The notes beneath the pieces were generated by a model. That model made no database searches, was not told the DNA's origin, and saw nothing but the letters and a program-made list of their open reading frames with translations. The position numbers were made by a program, and so were the translations under genes. A DNA stretch of 64,000 nucleotides from Ochrobactrum vermis (GTDB taxonomy: Bacteria > Pseudomonadota > Alphaproteobacteria > Rhizobiales > Rhizobiaceae): contig NZ_PCOC01000001.1 in NCBI RefSeq assembly GCF_002975205.1, positions 2,656,001-2,720,000 on the forward strand. Direction: 5' to 3'. Positions 50,697-60,628 of the stretch are shown piece after piece. Position 1 is the first letter of the stretch. Every line of letters begins with the position of its first letter.

Positions 50697-51347
50697 ATGC
50701 GTGTTGCAATCATCGATTACGGCTCCGGCAATCTGCGCTCGGCCACCAAGGCTTTTGAGCGCGCAGCGCATGAGAGCGGCATCGCGGCAGAAATCGAACT
50801 GACGGCGGATGCCGACCGCGTGGCGACGGCCGACCGCATCGTGCTTCCCGGCGTCGGCGCTTATGCCGATTGCCGTCGCGGACTTCATGCCGTTCCGGGC
50901 ATGGTGGAAGCGCTGGAAGATGTGGTTCTGAAGAACGCGCATCCCTTCCTTGGCATCTGCGTCGGTATGCAGCTCATGTCCGAGCGTGGCCTTGAAAAGA
51001 AAGTGACCGAGGGTCTTGGCTGGATCGCGGGCGATGTGCGTGAGATGACGCCGTCCGATCCTTCGCTGAAAATTCCGCAGATCGGCTGGAATCGGATTCA
51101 CGTGAAACATTCGCACCCGGTCTTTGACGGTATCGAGACCGGCGAGAACGGGTTGCATGCCTATTTCGTGCATTCCTATATGTTTGACGCGAAGAACAAG
51201 GCCGATGTTCTGGCTGTGACTGACTACGGCGGCGACGTCACCGCAACGGTCGGTCGCGACAATATGGTGGGCACGCAGTTCCATCCTGAAAAGAGCCAGC
51301 TGCTCGGCCTTTCGCTGATTGCCAATTTCCTGAAATGGAAGCCTTGA
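50697..51347 (+). CDS. hisH: Imidazole glycerol phosphate synthase, glutaminase subunit HisH
   Basis: 216 residues from the ATG at 50697. Class-I glutaminase triad: Cys88 in [10 protein letters not shown] and the His-Glu pair in QFHPEKSQ. It supplies ammonia to HisF. A degenerate parS-like 16-mer lies within the gene at 51094. Confidence 0.97.
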   Translation: MRVAIIDYGSGNLRSATKAFERAAHESGIAAEIELTADADRVATADRIVLPGVGAYADCRRGLHAVPGMVEALEDVVLKNAHPFLGICVGMQLMSERGLEKKVTEGLGWIAGDVREMTPSDPSLKIPQIGWNRIHVKHSHPVFDGIETGENGLHAYFVHSYMFDAKNKADVLAVTDYGGDVTATVGRDNMVGTQFHPEKSQLLGLSLIANFLKWKP

Positions 51348-51351
51348 AGAT

Positions 51352-52083
51352 ATGATCCTATTTCCCGCCATCGATTTGAAAGACGGTCAATGCGTGCGCC
51401 TGAAGCTTGGCGACATGGATCAGGCTACCGTCTATAATGAAGACCCGGCAGCACAGGCCAAGGCTTTCGAGGATCAGGGCTTTGAGTGGTTGCATGTGGT
51501 TGATCTTAACGGTGCCTTTGCTGGCGAAAGCGTCAATGGCAAGGCTGTGGAAGTGATCCTGAAAGCCACGAAAAACCCGGTGCAGCTCGGCGGCGGTATT
51601 CGCACGCTCCAGCATATCGAGAACTGGCTGTCCAAGGGCCTGCGCCGCGTCATTCTCGGCACGGTCGCCGTACGCGATCCGGCACTGGTGATCGAAGCCT
51701 GCAAGGCGTTTCCGGGTCAGGTTGCCGTCGGCATCGATGCCAAGGGCGGCTATGTCGCTGTTGAAGGCTGGGCCGAGGCGTCCGAGCTCGGCGTGGTTGA
51801 ACTCGCGAAAAAGTTTGAAGGTGCTGGCGTTGCAGCCATTATCTATACCGACATCGATCGCGACGGCGTTCTGGCTGGCATCAACTGGGAGTCGACGCTT
51901 GGTCTCGCTGACAGCGTTTCCATTCCGGTGATCGCATCCGGCGGCCTTGCTTCGATGGATGACATCAAACGTCTTGCCGCACCTGATGCGGCCAAGCTTG
52001 AAGGCGCGATTTCCGGTCGCGCGCTTTATGATGGCCGCATCGATCCGGCAGAAGCTTTGGCTCTCTTGAGGACTTCGGCATGA
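51352..52083 (+). CDS. hisA: ProFAR isomerase HisA
   Basis: 243 residues, TIM barrel. [14 protein letters not shown] carries the first catalytic aspartate and [14 protein letters not shown] the second. It isomerises ProFAR to PRFAR before HisF. Overlaps hisF by four bases. Confidence 0.96.
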   Translation: MILFPAIDLKDGQCVRLKLGDMDQATVYNEDPAAQAKAFEDQGFEWLHVVDLNGAFAGESVNGKAVEVILKATKNPVQLGGGIRTLQHIENWLSKGLRRVILGTVAVRDPALVIEACKAFPGQVAVGIDAKGGYVAVEGWAEASELGVVELAKKFEGAGVAAIIYTDIDRDGVLAGINWESTLGLADSVSIPVIASGGLASMDDIKRLAAPDAAKLEGAISGRALYDGRIDPAEALALLRTSA

Positions 52084-52865
52084 CCTTGAAAGCACGCGTA
52101 ATTCCTTGTTTGGACGTTAAAGACGGCCGCGTCGTCAAAGGCGTGAACTTTGTCGATCTGATCGATGCCGGTGATCCGGTAGAGGCTGCCCGTGCCTATG
52201 ATGCGGCGGGAGCAGACGAACTGTGCTTCCTCGACATCACGGCGTCCTCGGACAATCGCGAGACAATTTTCGATGTCATAGCCCGTACGGCAGAACAGTG
52301 CTTTATGCCGCTGACCGTTGGCGGCGGCGTGCGTCAGGTTTCTGACATTCGCAAGCTGCTTCTGGCTGGTGCCGACAAGGTTTCGATCAATACGGCTGCG
52401 GTGAAGAACCCGGAATTTGTTGCCGAAGCCGCTGACAAGTTTGGCGATCAGTGCATCGTTGTGGCCATCGACGCCAAGAAGGTTTCGGGCACTGGAGAGG
52501 CTGATCGCTGGGAAATCTTTACCCATGGTGGTCGCCAGACGACTGGCATCGATGCGGTGGAATTTGCGCAGAAGGTGGTGAGTCTCGGTGCAGGTGAAAT
52601 CCTGCTGACCTCTATGGATCGCGACGGCACCAAGGCCGGCTACGATGTGGCATTGACGCGCGCCGTTGCTGACAGCGTGCGTGTTCCGGTGATCGCATCA
52701 GGTGGTGTCGGCAATCTGGACCACATGGTTGCTGGCATTCGAGACGGTCATGCGACGGCGGTTCTCGCTGCTTCGATTTTCCACTTCGGCACCTATACGA
52801 TTGGTGAGGCCAAGCGCTATATGGCCGAAGCCGGTATTCCGATGCGGCTCGATCCGGTCCGCTGA
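52080..52865 (+). CDS. hisF: Imidazole glycerol phosphate synthase, cyclase subunit HisF
   Basis: 261 residues, TIM barrel. [17 protein letters not shown] and [15 protein letters not shown] hold the two catalytic aspartates. With HisH it closes the imidazole ring, releasing AICAR. Confidence 0.97.
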   Translation: MTLKARVIPCLDVKDGRVVKGVNFVDLIDAGDPVEAARAYDAAGADELCFLDITASSDNRETIFDVIARTAEQCFMPLTVGGGVRQVSDIRKLLLAGADKVSINTAAVKNPEFVAEAADKFGDQCIVVAIDAKKVSGTGEADRWEIFTHGGRQTTGIDAVEFAQKVVSLGAGEILLTSMDRDGTKAGYDVALTRAVADSVRVPVIASGGVGNLDHMVAGIRDGHATAVLAASIFHFGTYTIGEAKRYMAEAGIPMRLDPVR

Positions 52866-52887
52866 GATCAAGATTTAAGGAAATCCG

Positions 52888-53211
52888 ATGACCGAGTTCA
52901 CACTTTCCGACCTTGAACGCATTGTCGCGGAGCGTGCGCGTTCGACGGACGGATCGTCCTATACTGCAAGCCTTGTCGCCAAGGGACAGACGCGAGCCGC
53001 TAAAAAACTCGGCGAAGAAGCCGTGGAAACGGTCATTGCTGCAGTTGAAGGCAACCGTGCAGAAGTGGTCACCGAAAGCGCCGATCTGCTTTATCATCTG
53101 CTCGTGGTTCTCAAGATTGCAGATGTGCCGCTTGATGAGGTTCTTCAGGAATTGCAGCATCGCACAGCGCAGACCGGTCTGGCGGAAAAGGCCAGCCGTC
53201 CAAAAGCATGA
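52888..53211 (+). CDS. hisE: Phosphoribosyl-ATP pyrophosphatase
   Basis: 107 residues, monofunctional. [14 protein letters not shown] and [12 protein letters not shown] provide the metal-binding acidic residues of the all-alpha NTP-pyrophosphatase fold. It catalyses the second histidine step. Its TGA stop lies inside the palindromic repeat at 53206, so the repeat has defined the C-terminus (…RPKA). Confidence 0.96.
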   Translation: MTEFTLSDLERIVAERARSTDGSSYTASLVAKGQTRAAKKLGEEAVETVIAAVEGNRAEVVTESADLLYHLLVVLKIADVPLDEVLQELQHRTAQTGLAEKASRPKA

Positions 53212-53250
53212 TCCCGAAAAGCGGGAACCGGTTTTTGGATAAGATCATGC
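53206..53250. repeat. Palindromic intergenic repeat, copy 4, overlapping the hisE stop
   Basis: GCATGATC / GATCATGC ends around CCCGAAAAGCGGGAACCGG. It covers the last codons of hisE and lies 30 bases before the coaA start. Confidence 0.88.
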
Positions 53251-53280
53251 TCAGACAACGGCCTGAGGGGCAGACATTCA

Positions 53281-54248
53281 TGTGGGAAAAAGTCGATCAG
53301 CTCACCCCGTCGCGCTATTCGCCTTACCGCTTCTTCTCAGCAGAGGAATGGGCAGGCTTTCGCGCCGACACGCCGCTCACCCTGACTTATGACGAGGTCA
53401 AGCGGCTGCGCTCGCTGGGCGATCCCATCGATCTCGACGAGGTGCGGCGCATCTATCTGTCGCTGTCGCGATTGCTGTCGGCGCATGTGGAGGCGAGCCA
53501 GCTTCTGTTTGAGCAGCGCAAGCAGTTCCTCAACATGGAAGAGTCGTTCAAAACGCCTTTCATCATCGGCATTGCGGGTTCGGTTGCGGTGGGAAAATCC
53601 ACAACTGCACGTATCCTGAAAGAGCTTCTCGCACGATGGCCTTCGAGCCCGAAGGTCGATCTGGTGACGACTGACGGTTTTCTCTATCCCAATGCCGTTC
53701 TGCGCGAGCAGAACATGATGGAGCGCAAGGGGTTTCCTGAAAGCTACGATGTCGGCGCGGTTCTGCGTTTTCTGTCGGCGATCAAGGCGGGCATGAGCCA
53801 GGTACGCGCGCCTCTCTATTCACATCTGAGCTACGATGTCTTGCCCGGCGAATATCAGATCGTCGACAAGCCGGATATTCTGATCTTCGAAGGCATTAAT
53901 GTGCTGCAGGTGCGCGATCTGCCGGAAGACGGCAAGATGGTGCCATTCGTTTCCGACTTCTTCGACTTCTCGATCTATATCGATGCGGAAACGAAGCTGA
54001 TCCACAAATGGTATATCGACCGTTTCATGCGGCTGCGGGAGACGGCCTTCGTCAATCCGGAATCCTTCTTCCACCGCTATTCGCAGCTTTCGGAAGATGC
54101 GGCACGTTCCATTGGCGAAGGGCTTTGGAACAATATCAACCTGAAGAATCTCAAGGATAATATCCTGCCGACGCGCCCGCGCGCCGATCTGATCCTGCGC
54201 AAGGGCAGCGATCATCTGATCGAGGAAGTGGCCCTGAGAAAAATCTAG
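53281..54248 (+). CDS. coaA: Type I pantothenate kinase
   Basis: 322 residues from the ATG at 53281 ([18 protein letters not shown]), the usual family start; in-frame starts at 53208 and 53248 would lie in repeat sequence. The P-loop is [12 protein letters not shown], with [12 protein letters not shown] and KGFPESYD following. It phosphorylates pantothenate in the first CoA step, and coaE at 39902 catalyses the last. Its TAG stop is provided by the next repeat copy. Confidence 0.95.
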
Positions 54249-54294
54249 AGCATTTCCAGCAAAAGTGCGAAGCGGTTTTGCGTAGGATAATGCG
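54246..54294. repeat. Palindromic intergenic repeat, copy 5 (divergent)
   Basis: The sequence TAGAGCATTTCCAGCAAAAG runs on into AGTGCGAAGCGGTTTTGCG and ends TAATGCG. It resembles the copy at 45662 and shares its first bases with the coaA stop codon. Confidence 0.65.
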
Positions 54295-54319
54295 ACGAAA
54301 CAAGTACTTAGATATGAAG

Positions 54320-54341
54320 AAGGGCCGGTTATCCGGCCCTT
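54320..54341. terminator. Terminator between coaA and the hydrolase gene
   Basis: AAGGGCCGG-ttat-CCGGCCCTT is a 9-bp perfect stem with tetraloop between two convergent genes, followed by TGGTTTTC on the plus strand. Confidence 0.85.
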
Positions 54342-54365
54342 TGGTTTTCTGGTAACTGCGGTAGG

Positions 54366-55181
54366 TCAGGCCGTGCAGTCGCGCATGAAACGCTGCAGAT
54401 AATTGTCGAAGACGGCTGGTGTCTCGCGGAAAGGCGCATGCCCTGTTCCGTCGATGACATGGGTCTTGCCTTCCCACAGATTGCCGAAACGGACTTTCGA
54501 GACGAAATCCAGTTCGACAAATGGCTCGTCGCGACCATTGACCACCGCAATCGGGAGCTTTGCTTCGGCCACGATATCGCGCTGGTTGCCGCCGGTTCCG
54601 GCAGCAAATTTTTCGAACATGATGCGGCGCGCGCGTCCGTCCGTGCGGGCGACAATATCGAGCAACTGTTCCTCGAAGGGCTCGCCGCAGGTACTGCGCG
54701 CATAGGATTCGACATCACGGTCGGAAAAGACTTCCTGCCCGGCCAACGCCATGTCGGGACCGCTCTTGAACCCCTGCCCCACTTCCTCGCGAGCGACCGG
54801 TGGCGTACCGGTGATCATCAGCCCGCGCATGCCGGGAAAGCGTGAAATCATCTCGATGCCGATATGGCCGCCAAGCGACCAGCCGAAAACAACCGCATCC
54901 GAAATGCCGAGCTTTGCCAGCACTTCCGTCATCGCGTCGGCATACCCTTCCATGGAATAGCTGCGATCCGGATCAAGCGCGTCGCCGGACTGGCCATGGC
55001 CCGGCAGATCCGGCGCGATCACCCGCCAGTTCCTGCCTATCTCGCCTTCGAGCTGGGGCGTGAAGATGGCGCCCGCGCTGGAATTGCCGTGGATCATCAG
55101 CAAGGGCGTCCCCTCGCCCGCGCTTTCACGGATGGCAATGCGACCGTGGCTGGTTTCGAGATCGTAGAGTTTCGTGGTCAT
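54366..55181 (-). CDS. Alpha/beta-hydrolase
   Basis: 271 residues. LLMIHGNSSAG is the oxyanion region, GWSLGGHIG the nucleophile elbow with Ser, and GTGHAPFRE carries the catalytic histidine. VVNGRDEPFV precedes the acid residue. The substrate is unknown; general esterase or hydrolase activity is likely. Confidence 0.88.
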   Translation of the reverse strand: MTTKLYDLETSHGRIAIRESAGEGTPLLMIHGNSSAGAIFTPQLEGEIGRNWRVIAPDLPGHGQSGDALDPDRSYSMEGYADAMTEVLAKLGISDAVVFGWSLGGHIGIEMISRFPGMRGLMITGTPPVAREEVGQGFKSGPDMALAGQEVFSDRDVESYARSTCGEPFEEQLLDIVARTDGRARRIMFEKFAAGTGGNQRDIVAEAKLPIAVVNGRDEPFVELDFVSKVRFGNLWEGKTHVIDGTGHAPFRETPAVFDNYLQRFMRDCTA

Positions 55182-55240
55182 GCGTTTCCCCTGCTCATGC
55201 GGTCTTGTCAGGATTGGAATTCAGCTCTGGAGGTGGTGTT

Positions 55241-55678
55241 TCAGTCGAATGAAACCTTGCCGCGCCCCTTCTTGATGTCGGATCGACCGGACTTGGCCTT
55301 GAGGCGGCGTTCGACGGAGCCCTTTGTGGGCTTGGTCTTCCTGCGGGGCGGTGGCGGTGGTTCGGCAGCCTTGGCAATGAGCGCAATCAGCCGTTCGCGC
55401 GCGTCCTCACGGTTACGCTCCTGGGTACGGAAACGATTGGCCTCGATCAGAATATCGCCGTCCTTGGTGCCTTTCTGTCCGGCAAGCTTGAACAGCCGCG
55501 ACAGGATATCTTCCGGCAGGCCCGCCCCCACTGCGTGGAATCGTAGCTGCACGGCGGTGGAAACCTTGTTGACGTTCTGACCGCCCGGCCCGGAGGCACG
55601 GATAAAGCTCTCCTCCAGATCGTCTTCACGGATCGTCAGGCGATTGGTGATGCGGATGATGTTCCGGTTCTCTTCCAT
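55241..55678 (-). CDS. arfB: Alternative ribosome-rescue factor ArfB (peptidyl-tRNA hydrolase)
   Basis: 145 residues from the ATG at 55678. RASGPGGQNVNKVSTAVQLR contains the GGQ motif of release factors, and the basic C-terminal tail (RRKTKPTKGSVERRLKAKSG) is the part that enters the empty mRNA channel. It frees stalled ribosomes. Confidence 0.93.
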   Translation of the reverse strand: MEENRNIIRITNRLTIREDDLEESFIRASGPGGQNVNKVSTAVQLRFHAVGAGLPEDILSRLFKLAGQKGTKDGDILIEANRFRTQERNREDARERLIALIAKAAEPPPPPRRKTKPTKGSVERRLKAKSGRSDIKKGRGKVSFD

Positions 55679-55828
55679 GTGGGAAGACATACACCGCTTC
55701 GCGCAAGTACGCATTCCGAAAAGAAGAAATCAATTTGCCGATTTGAAGCTGAATGGACACAAGAAAACCCGGCCCCAAAAGAAAACCCGGCACGATGGCC
55801 AGGCTCTCTCCTCCTCAGTATTGCGGAA

Positions 55829-55873
55829 GCATGTCTCCAAAAAGTGGGAACCGGTTTTTGGATAAAGACATGC
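55829..55873. repeat. Palindromic intergenic repeat, copy 6
   Basis: GCATGTCT / AGACATGC ends with AAAAAGTGGGAACCGG core. It lies 12 bases beyond the pckA stop and may act as its transcript-end hairpin. Confidence 0.88.
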
Positions 55874-55884
55874 GTTAAAGCAAA

Positions 55885-57495
55885 TTATTCTGCTGCGATA
55901 CGGATCGCCGGAGCCGCGTCCCTGACCTCGTGATCGACATGGCTTTCGAACTTCTCGAAGTTCGTGACGAACATGTCGACCAGTTTCTTGGCCTGCGCGT
56001 CATAAGCAGCCTTGTCGGCCCAGGTCGAACGCGGGTCGAGAATGGATGTATCCACGCCCGGCACTTCAACCGGAACGGCGAAGCCGAAATTCGGATCGAT
56101 GCGGAACTCCGCATTGTTCAGCGAGCCGTCGAGAGCGGCGGCCAGAAGCGCGCGGGTTGCCTTGATCGGCATGCGCTTGCCGGTGCCGTAGGCGCCGCCG
56201 GTCCAGCCGGTGTTGACCAGCCAGCAATCGACCTTGTGTTCGGCGATCAGCTTGCGCAGCAGATTGCCATATTCCGACGGGTGACGGGGCATGAACGGCG
56301 CGCCGAAGCAGGTCGAGAAGGTTGCTTCCGGTTCGGTGACGCCCTTTTCAGTGCCCGCTACCTTGGCCGTGTAGCCGGACAGGAAGTGGTACATGGCCTG
56401 TGCTGGCGTCAGCTTGGCAATCGGAGGCATCACGCCGAAAGCGTCGGCGGTGAGCATGATGATGTTCTTCGGCTGGCCGCCCTTGCCGGTCTTCGATGCA
56501 TTCGGGATGAAGTCGAGCGGATAGGCACAACGGGTGTTTTCGGTCAGCGAACCATCGTCGAAATCCGGCTGGCGGTTGGCGTCGAGAACGACATTTTCCA
56601 GAACTGTGCCGAAACGCTGCGTCGTGGCATAGATTTCCGGCTCCGCTTCGGCGGAAAGACGGATGGTCTTGGCATAGCAGCCGCCTTCGAAATTGAAGAT
56701 GCCGTGTTCGCCCCAGCCATGCTCGTCGTCACCGATCAGCGTGCGCGTCGGGTCGGCGGAAAGTGTGGTCTTGCCGGTGCCGGACAGGCCGAAGAAGACG
56801 GCTGTGTCGCCGTTCGGACCTTCATTGGCCGAGCAATGCATCGGCATCACGCCCTTGGCAGGCAGGATGTAGTTGAGCGCCGTGAAGACCGACTTCTTCA
56901 TTTCGCCAGCATAGGAGGTGCCGCCGATCAGCACGATCTTGCGGGTCAGATCGACCGCAATCACCGTTTCGGTGCGCACGCCATAGCGTTCCGGGTCAGC
57001 CTTGAAGGACGGCAGATCGATGATCGTCATTTCCGGCACGTAGGAAGCAAGTTCTTCCTGGGCCGGACGGATCAGCAGGTTGCGGATGAACAGCGAGTGC
57101 CAGGCATATTCGGTCACGATGCGGGCATTGATCTTGTTGTCGACATCAGCGCCGCCGATGAGATCCTGAACAAAAAGCTCCTTGCCCTTCGCATGCTCGA
57201 TGAAATCGGCATAGAGAAGCTCGAAGGCTTCCGGGGTCATGGGCTTGTTGTTGTCCCACCAGACCTGATCTTCGGTATTGGTGTCGCGAACGACGAATTT
57301 GTCTTTCGGCGAGCGGCCCGTGTGCTGGCCGGTGCGTGCGACAAGCGCGCCCTGCGCCGTCAGTTCGGCTTCGCCCCGGCGGACGGTTTCCTCATAAAGG
57401 CGCGCTGGCCCAAGGTTATAAAAGACTGCGGAGAGTTCCTTCAGTCCTGAAGTGGCAATGGAAGCGGCCGTGTTGTGAATGCCGGTCTCTCTCAT
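55885..57495 (-). CDS. pckA: Phosphoenolpyruvate carboxykinase (ATP)
   Basis: 536 residues. [20 protein letters not shown] is the P-loop plus kinase-1 segment, and GDDEHGW and [12 protein letters not shown] bind metal. It makes PEP from oxaloacetate for gluconeogenesis. It is divergent from chvI, and in rhizobia ChvI-type regulators are known to influence pckA-linked expression. Confidence 0.97.
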   Translation of the reverse strand: MRETGIHNTAASIATSGLKELSAVFYNLGPARLYEETVRRGEAELTAQGALVARTGQHTGRSPKDKFVVRDTNTEDQVWWDNNKPMTPEAFELLYADFIEHAKGKELFVQDLIGGADVDNKINARIVTEYAWHSLFIRNLLIRPAQEELASYVPEMTIIDLPSFKADPERYGVRTETVIAVDLTRKIVLIGGTSYAGEMKKSVFTALNYILPAKGVMPMHCSANEGPNGDTAVFFGLSGTGKTTLSADPTRTLIGDDEHGWGEHGIFNFEGGCYAKTIRLSAEAEPEIYATTQRFGTVLENVVLDANRQPDFDDGSLTENTRCAYPLDFIPNASKTGKGGQPKNIIMLTADAFGVMPPIAKLTPAQAMYHFLSGYTAKVAGTEKGVTEPEATFSTCFGAPFMPRHPSEYGNLLRKLIAEHKVDCWLVNTGWTGGAYGTGKRMPIKATRALLAAALDGSLNNAEFRIDPNFGFAVPVEVPGVDTSILDPRSTWADKAAYDAQAKKLVDMFVTNFEKFESHVDHEVRDAAPAIRIAAE

Positions 57496-57920
57496 GATGT
57501 CTCCGCCATATGGTTTGACAATTGATCGGTCTCTTTTCGCGCCACCAGATGGATCGCGAAACAGAGGATGGCAGTCAGAAACAGATTAATCGTGGCAATT
57601 CAAATATTTAATCGATTTAAAATTTTTGAATTTTTTTTAAATCGTTTAACCTGTGCGTTATGAGCCGTGAGATTCGGTGAATATCAGTCTGGCTGTCATT
57701 CATCCCGGTATTAACCAAAGCGCGATTCGGTGCGCGCCGTTTCACGGCTTCTTCTGGTCTCGCCACATTTTGTACCTAATTTGTACTGCACAAGCAGGCA
57801 CATTATAATAGTATCGATGTGTAATAAGGCGCTCGATTGACAGCTGGCCTGCTTCTTGGCGGCTGAACGACGTCACCAGCCGGACATCCCGGTTGGCTTA
57901 GTTGAAGGAGAAAGGTTCGC
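57496..57920. promoter_or_regulatory. Divergent pckA-chvI regulatory region
   Basis: 425 bp without a gene. CGATTTAAAA (57613-57622) and TTTTAAATCG (57635-57644) are perfect 10-bp arms with a 12-base spacer in a very AT-rich stretch, a plausible site for a regulator of pckA or an upstream element. AAGGAG lies before the chvI ATG. Confidence 0.5.
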
Positions 57921-58640
57921 ATGAAGGAAGCCTCGGCAACGCAGACAATTGCGCTGGTCGACGACGACCGCAACATCCTGACCTCCGTGTCCATTGCGCT
58001 GGAATCGGAAGGCTATCGGGTCGAAACGTACACCGATGGCGCATCCGCGCTGGACGGTCTGATGGCGCGTCCGCCCAATCTTGCGATCTTCGATATCAAG
58101 ATGCCGCGCATGGACGGTATGGAGCTTCTGCGCCGTCTGCGCCAGAAATCCGACCTCCCCGTCATCTTCCTCACCTCCAAGGACGACGAAATCGACGAGC
58201 TTTTCGGCCTCAAGATGGGCGCGGACGATTTCATCACCAAGCCCTTCTCGCAGCGTCTTCTGGTCGAACGCGTCAAGGCGGTTCTTCGCCGGGTTGCTGC
58301 ACGCGACGGGACGGCCAAGCCAACCGGACAGCAGGCAAAATCGCTTGAGCGCGGCCAGCTTGTCATGGATCAGGAGCGCCATACCTGCACCTGGAAGGGC
58401 GAACCGGTCACATTGACGGTCACCGAATTCCTGATCCTTCATTCGCTGGCACAGCGTCCGGGCGTCGTAAAAAGCCGTGACGCCCTGATGGATGCGGCCT
58501 ATGATGAGCAGGTCTATGTGGATGACCGTACCATCGACAGCCATATCAAGCGCCTGCGCAAGAAGTTCAAGGCGGTTGACGACGATTTCGAAATGATCGA
58601 AACGCTCTATGGTGTCGGCTATCGCTTCCGCGAGGCCTGA
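57921..58640 (+). CDS. chvI: ChvI/BvrR-type response regulator
   Basis: 239 residues. The receiver domain has acidic DDDR, phospho-acceptor Asp58 in [13 protein letters not shown] and Lys107 in FITKPFS. The C-terminal winged helix has [14 protein letters not shown] and [10 protein letters not shown]. BvrR is its name in Brucella, where it controls outer-membrane proteins and intracellular survival. The sensor gene follows after 170 bases containing a hairpin and two repeats. Confidence 0.96.
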   Translation: MKEASATQTIALVDDDRNILTSVSIALESEGYRVETYTDGASALDGLMARPPNLAIFDIKMPRMDGMELLRRLRQKSDLPVIFLTSKDDEIDELFGLKMGADDFITKPFSQRLLVERVKAVLRRVAARDGTAKPTGQQAKSLERGQLVMDQERHTCTWKGEPVTLTVTEFLILHSLAQRPGVVKSRDALMDAAYDEQVYVDDRTIDSHIKRLRKKFKAVDDDFEMIETLYGVGYRFREA

Positions 58641-58654
58641 TCGGTAAAATTTAC

Positions 58655-58680
58655 AATGCCGGGTGCGATATCCCGGCATT
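58655..58680 (+). terminator. Hairpin after chvI
   Basis: AATGCCGGG-tgcgatat-CCCGGCATT is a perfect 9-bp stem 15 bases after the chvI stop, without a T run. It may partly terminate transcription before chvG. Confidence 0.65.
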
Positions 58681-58688
58681 GATCTAGA

Positions 58689-58733
58689 GCATGTCTCCCA
58701 AAAGCGGGAACCGGTTTTCGGATAAAGACATGC
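58689..58733. repeat. Palindromic intergenic repeat, copy 7
   Basis: GCATGTCT / AGACATGC ends and AAAAGCGGGAACCGG core, identical in design to the copies at 5260 and 55829. It separates chvI and chvG. Confidence 0.88.
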
Positions 58734-58746
58734 GTAAAACAAAGAG

Positions 58747-58790
58747 TTAGAGCGGTTCCAATGACTCCGTTTTAACCGGAACCGCTCTAA
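58747..58790. repeat. Second inverted repeat between chvI and chvG
   Basis: TTAGAGCGGTTCC (58747-58759) and GGAACCGCTCTAA (58778-58790) are perfect 13-bp arms with an 18-base loop, 21 bases before the chvG start. Confidence 0.8.
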
Positions 58791-58810
58791 TGTGAGTAAA
58801 CAGAAGCGAG

Positions 58811-60628
58811 ATGGTCGCAGAAACCCGGAACGATGGCCTTGTCGGCCAGAAATCGGATTTGCGCGAACGCAGAGCCCGGCGGCAGCGCTCGGTGTTCTGG
58901 CGTCGCTTTTTTGCGCCCCTGCGCAAGTTCCTCGGCCAGTATCTGTTCTCGAGCCTGACGCGCCGTATCCTGTTTCTCAATCTGGCGGCGCTGGCGGTTC
59001 TTGTTTCCGGCATTCTTTATATGAATCAGTTCCGTGAGGGGCTGATCGACGCGAAGATCGAAAGCCTGCTCACGCAGGGCAAGATCATCGCGGGCGCGAT
59101 TTCGGCTTCGGCGACCATCGACACCAATTCGCTGATGATCGATCCGGAAAAGCTTCTGGAACTTCAGGCCGGACAAAGCCTGACGCCTTCACCGGATTCG
59201 CCTGACAATTGGGAATTTCCGATCAATCCGGAAAAGGTTTCCCCCCTGCTGCGCCGGTTGATTTCGCCGACCAGCACGCGGGCGCGCATCTATGATCGCT
59301 ACGCCAACATGCTGCTTGATTCGCGCGCGCTCTATTCGCCGAGCTTTCCATCGGCGGGGCCTGTGCTTCGCTACGACCTACCGCCCATCGAGGAAGAGGC
59401 TCCGACGCTCTGGGAACGGGCCGCAACATGGATCTCGCGCCTGTTCTACGGTGGAGGACTGCCGGTCTATCAGGAGCAGCCGGGCGGCAACGGTCTCGCC
59501 TATCCGGAAATCGTCAAGGCGCTGGCCGGTTCACCGCAAACGGCGCAGCGGCGCAATGAAAAGGGTGAGCTGGTTGTCTCGGTAGCCGTCCCGATCCAGC
59601 GTTCCCGCGCAATATTGGGTGTGCTCCTGCTATCGACCGAAGGCGATGATATCGACAAGATCGTGCAGGCCGAACGCATGGCGGTCTTCCGCGTGTTCGG
59701 CGTTGTGTCGCTGGTCATGGTCATCCTGTCTCTTTTCCTCGCATCGACGATTGCAAGTCCGTTGCGCAAGCTTTCCGCTGCTGCGGACCGTGTTCGCCAC
59801 GGTGTGAAAAGTCGCGTGGAAATCCCCGACTTCTCCGAACGTCAGGATGAGGTCGGCCACCTTTCCACGTCGATCCGCGAGATGACCGATTCGCTCTATA
59901 CCCGTATCGAGGCCATCGAGAGCTTCGCCGCCGATGTCAGTCACGAGTTGAAGAACCCCCTCACCTCGCTGCGCAGCGCTGTCGAAACGCTGCCGCTCGC
60001 CAAGAGCGAAGAATCGCGCAAACGTCTTCTCGACGTCATTCAGCACGACGTTCGCCGCCTCGACCGTCTGATTACCGATATTTCCGACGCGTCGCGTCTC
60101 GATGCGGAACTTGCGCGCGAACATATCGACCGCGTTGATATGAAAACGCTTCTGACCAGTCTCGTGACGGCAGCGCGTGAGGTGCGCCGTAACAAGGTCG
60201 GGACGGAAATCGTCTTCAATACCGGCAAGCTGCCTGCTGGAAAGAAGGGTTTCTATGTCGCCGGTCATGACCTGCGTCTCGGTCAGGTGGTGAGCAACCT
60301 GATTGAGAATGCACGTTCTTTCGTGCCCGACGATACCGGGCGCATCGTGGTGTCGCTGAGTGGCGAAGGCAACCGCTTGCGTGTGCTTGTCGAGGATAAT
60401 GGTCCTGGCATTCCGATCGAGAATATCGAACGTATCTTCGAGCGCTTCTATACGGACCGCCCGGCTTCGGAGGCTTTCGGCCAGAATTCCGGCCTCGGCC
60501 TTTCGATCAGCCGCCAGATCATCGAGGCCCACGGCGGTACGCTGACTGCCGAAAACATCGTCGATCCGGTAAGGCCCGATCAGTACAAGGGCGCACGTTT
60601 CATTGTCGACCTGCCGGCAAGCGCATGA
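58811..60628 (+). CDS. chvG: ChvG/BvrS-type sensor histidine kinase
   Basis: 605 residues. A cytoplasmic arginine-rich N-terminus precedes the first membrane helix (about 56-75), then a periplasmic sensor (about 80-290), second helix (VFGVVSLVMVILSLFLAST), HAMP and DHp domain with His378 in FAADVSHELKNPL. The ATPase domain has NLIENA, EDNGPGIP and GLGLSIS. BvrS in Brucella. Overlaps hprK by four bases. Confidence 0.96.
   Translation: MVAETRNDGLVGQKSDLRERRARRQRSVFWRRFFAPLRKFLGQYLFSSLTRRILFLNLAALAVLVSGILYMNQFREGLIDAKIESLLTQGKIIAGAISASATIDTNSLMIDPEKLLELQAGQSLTPSPDSPDNWEFPINPEKVSPLLRRLISPTSTRARIYDRYANMLLDSRALYSPSFPSAGPVLRYDLPPIEEEAPTLWERAATWISRLFYGGGLPVYQEQPGGNGLAYPEIVKALAGSPQTAQRRNEKGELVVSVAVPIQRSRAILGVLLLSTEGDDIDKIVQAERMAVFRVFGVVSLVMVILSLFLASTIASPLRKLSAAADRVRHGVKSRVEIPDFSERQDEVGHLSTSIREMTDSLYTRIEAIESFAADVSHELKNPLTSLRSAVETLPLAKSEESRKRLLDVIQHDVRRLDRLITDISDASRLDAELAREHIDRVDMKTLLTSLVTAAREVRRNKVGTEIVFNTGKLPAGKKGFYVAGHDLRLGQVVSNLIENARSFVPDDTGRIVVSLSGEGNRLRVLVEDNGPGIPIENIERIFERFYTDRPASEAFGQNSGLGLSISRQIIEAHGGTLTAENIVDPVRPDQYKGARFIVDLPASA

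Noticed and set aside
53208..53280. Longer N-terminus for coaA
   Set aside because: The extra residues are encoded by the palindromic repeat and spacer, while family proteins start at MWEKVDQ.
55930..57450. 506-codon open frame opposite pckA
   Set aside because: Antisense shadow of pckA, with no recognisable domain.
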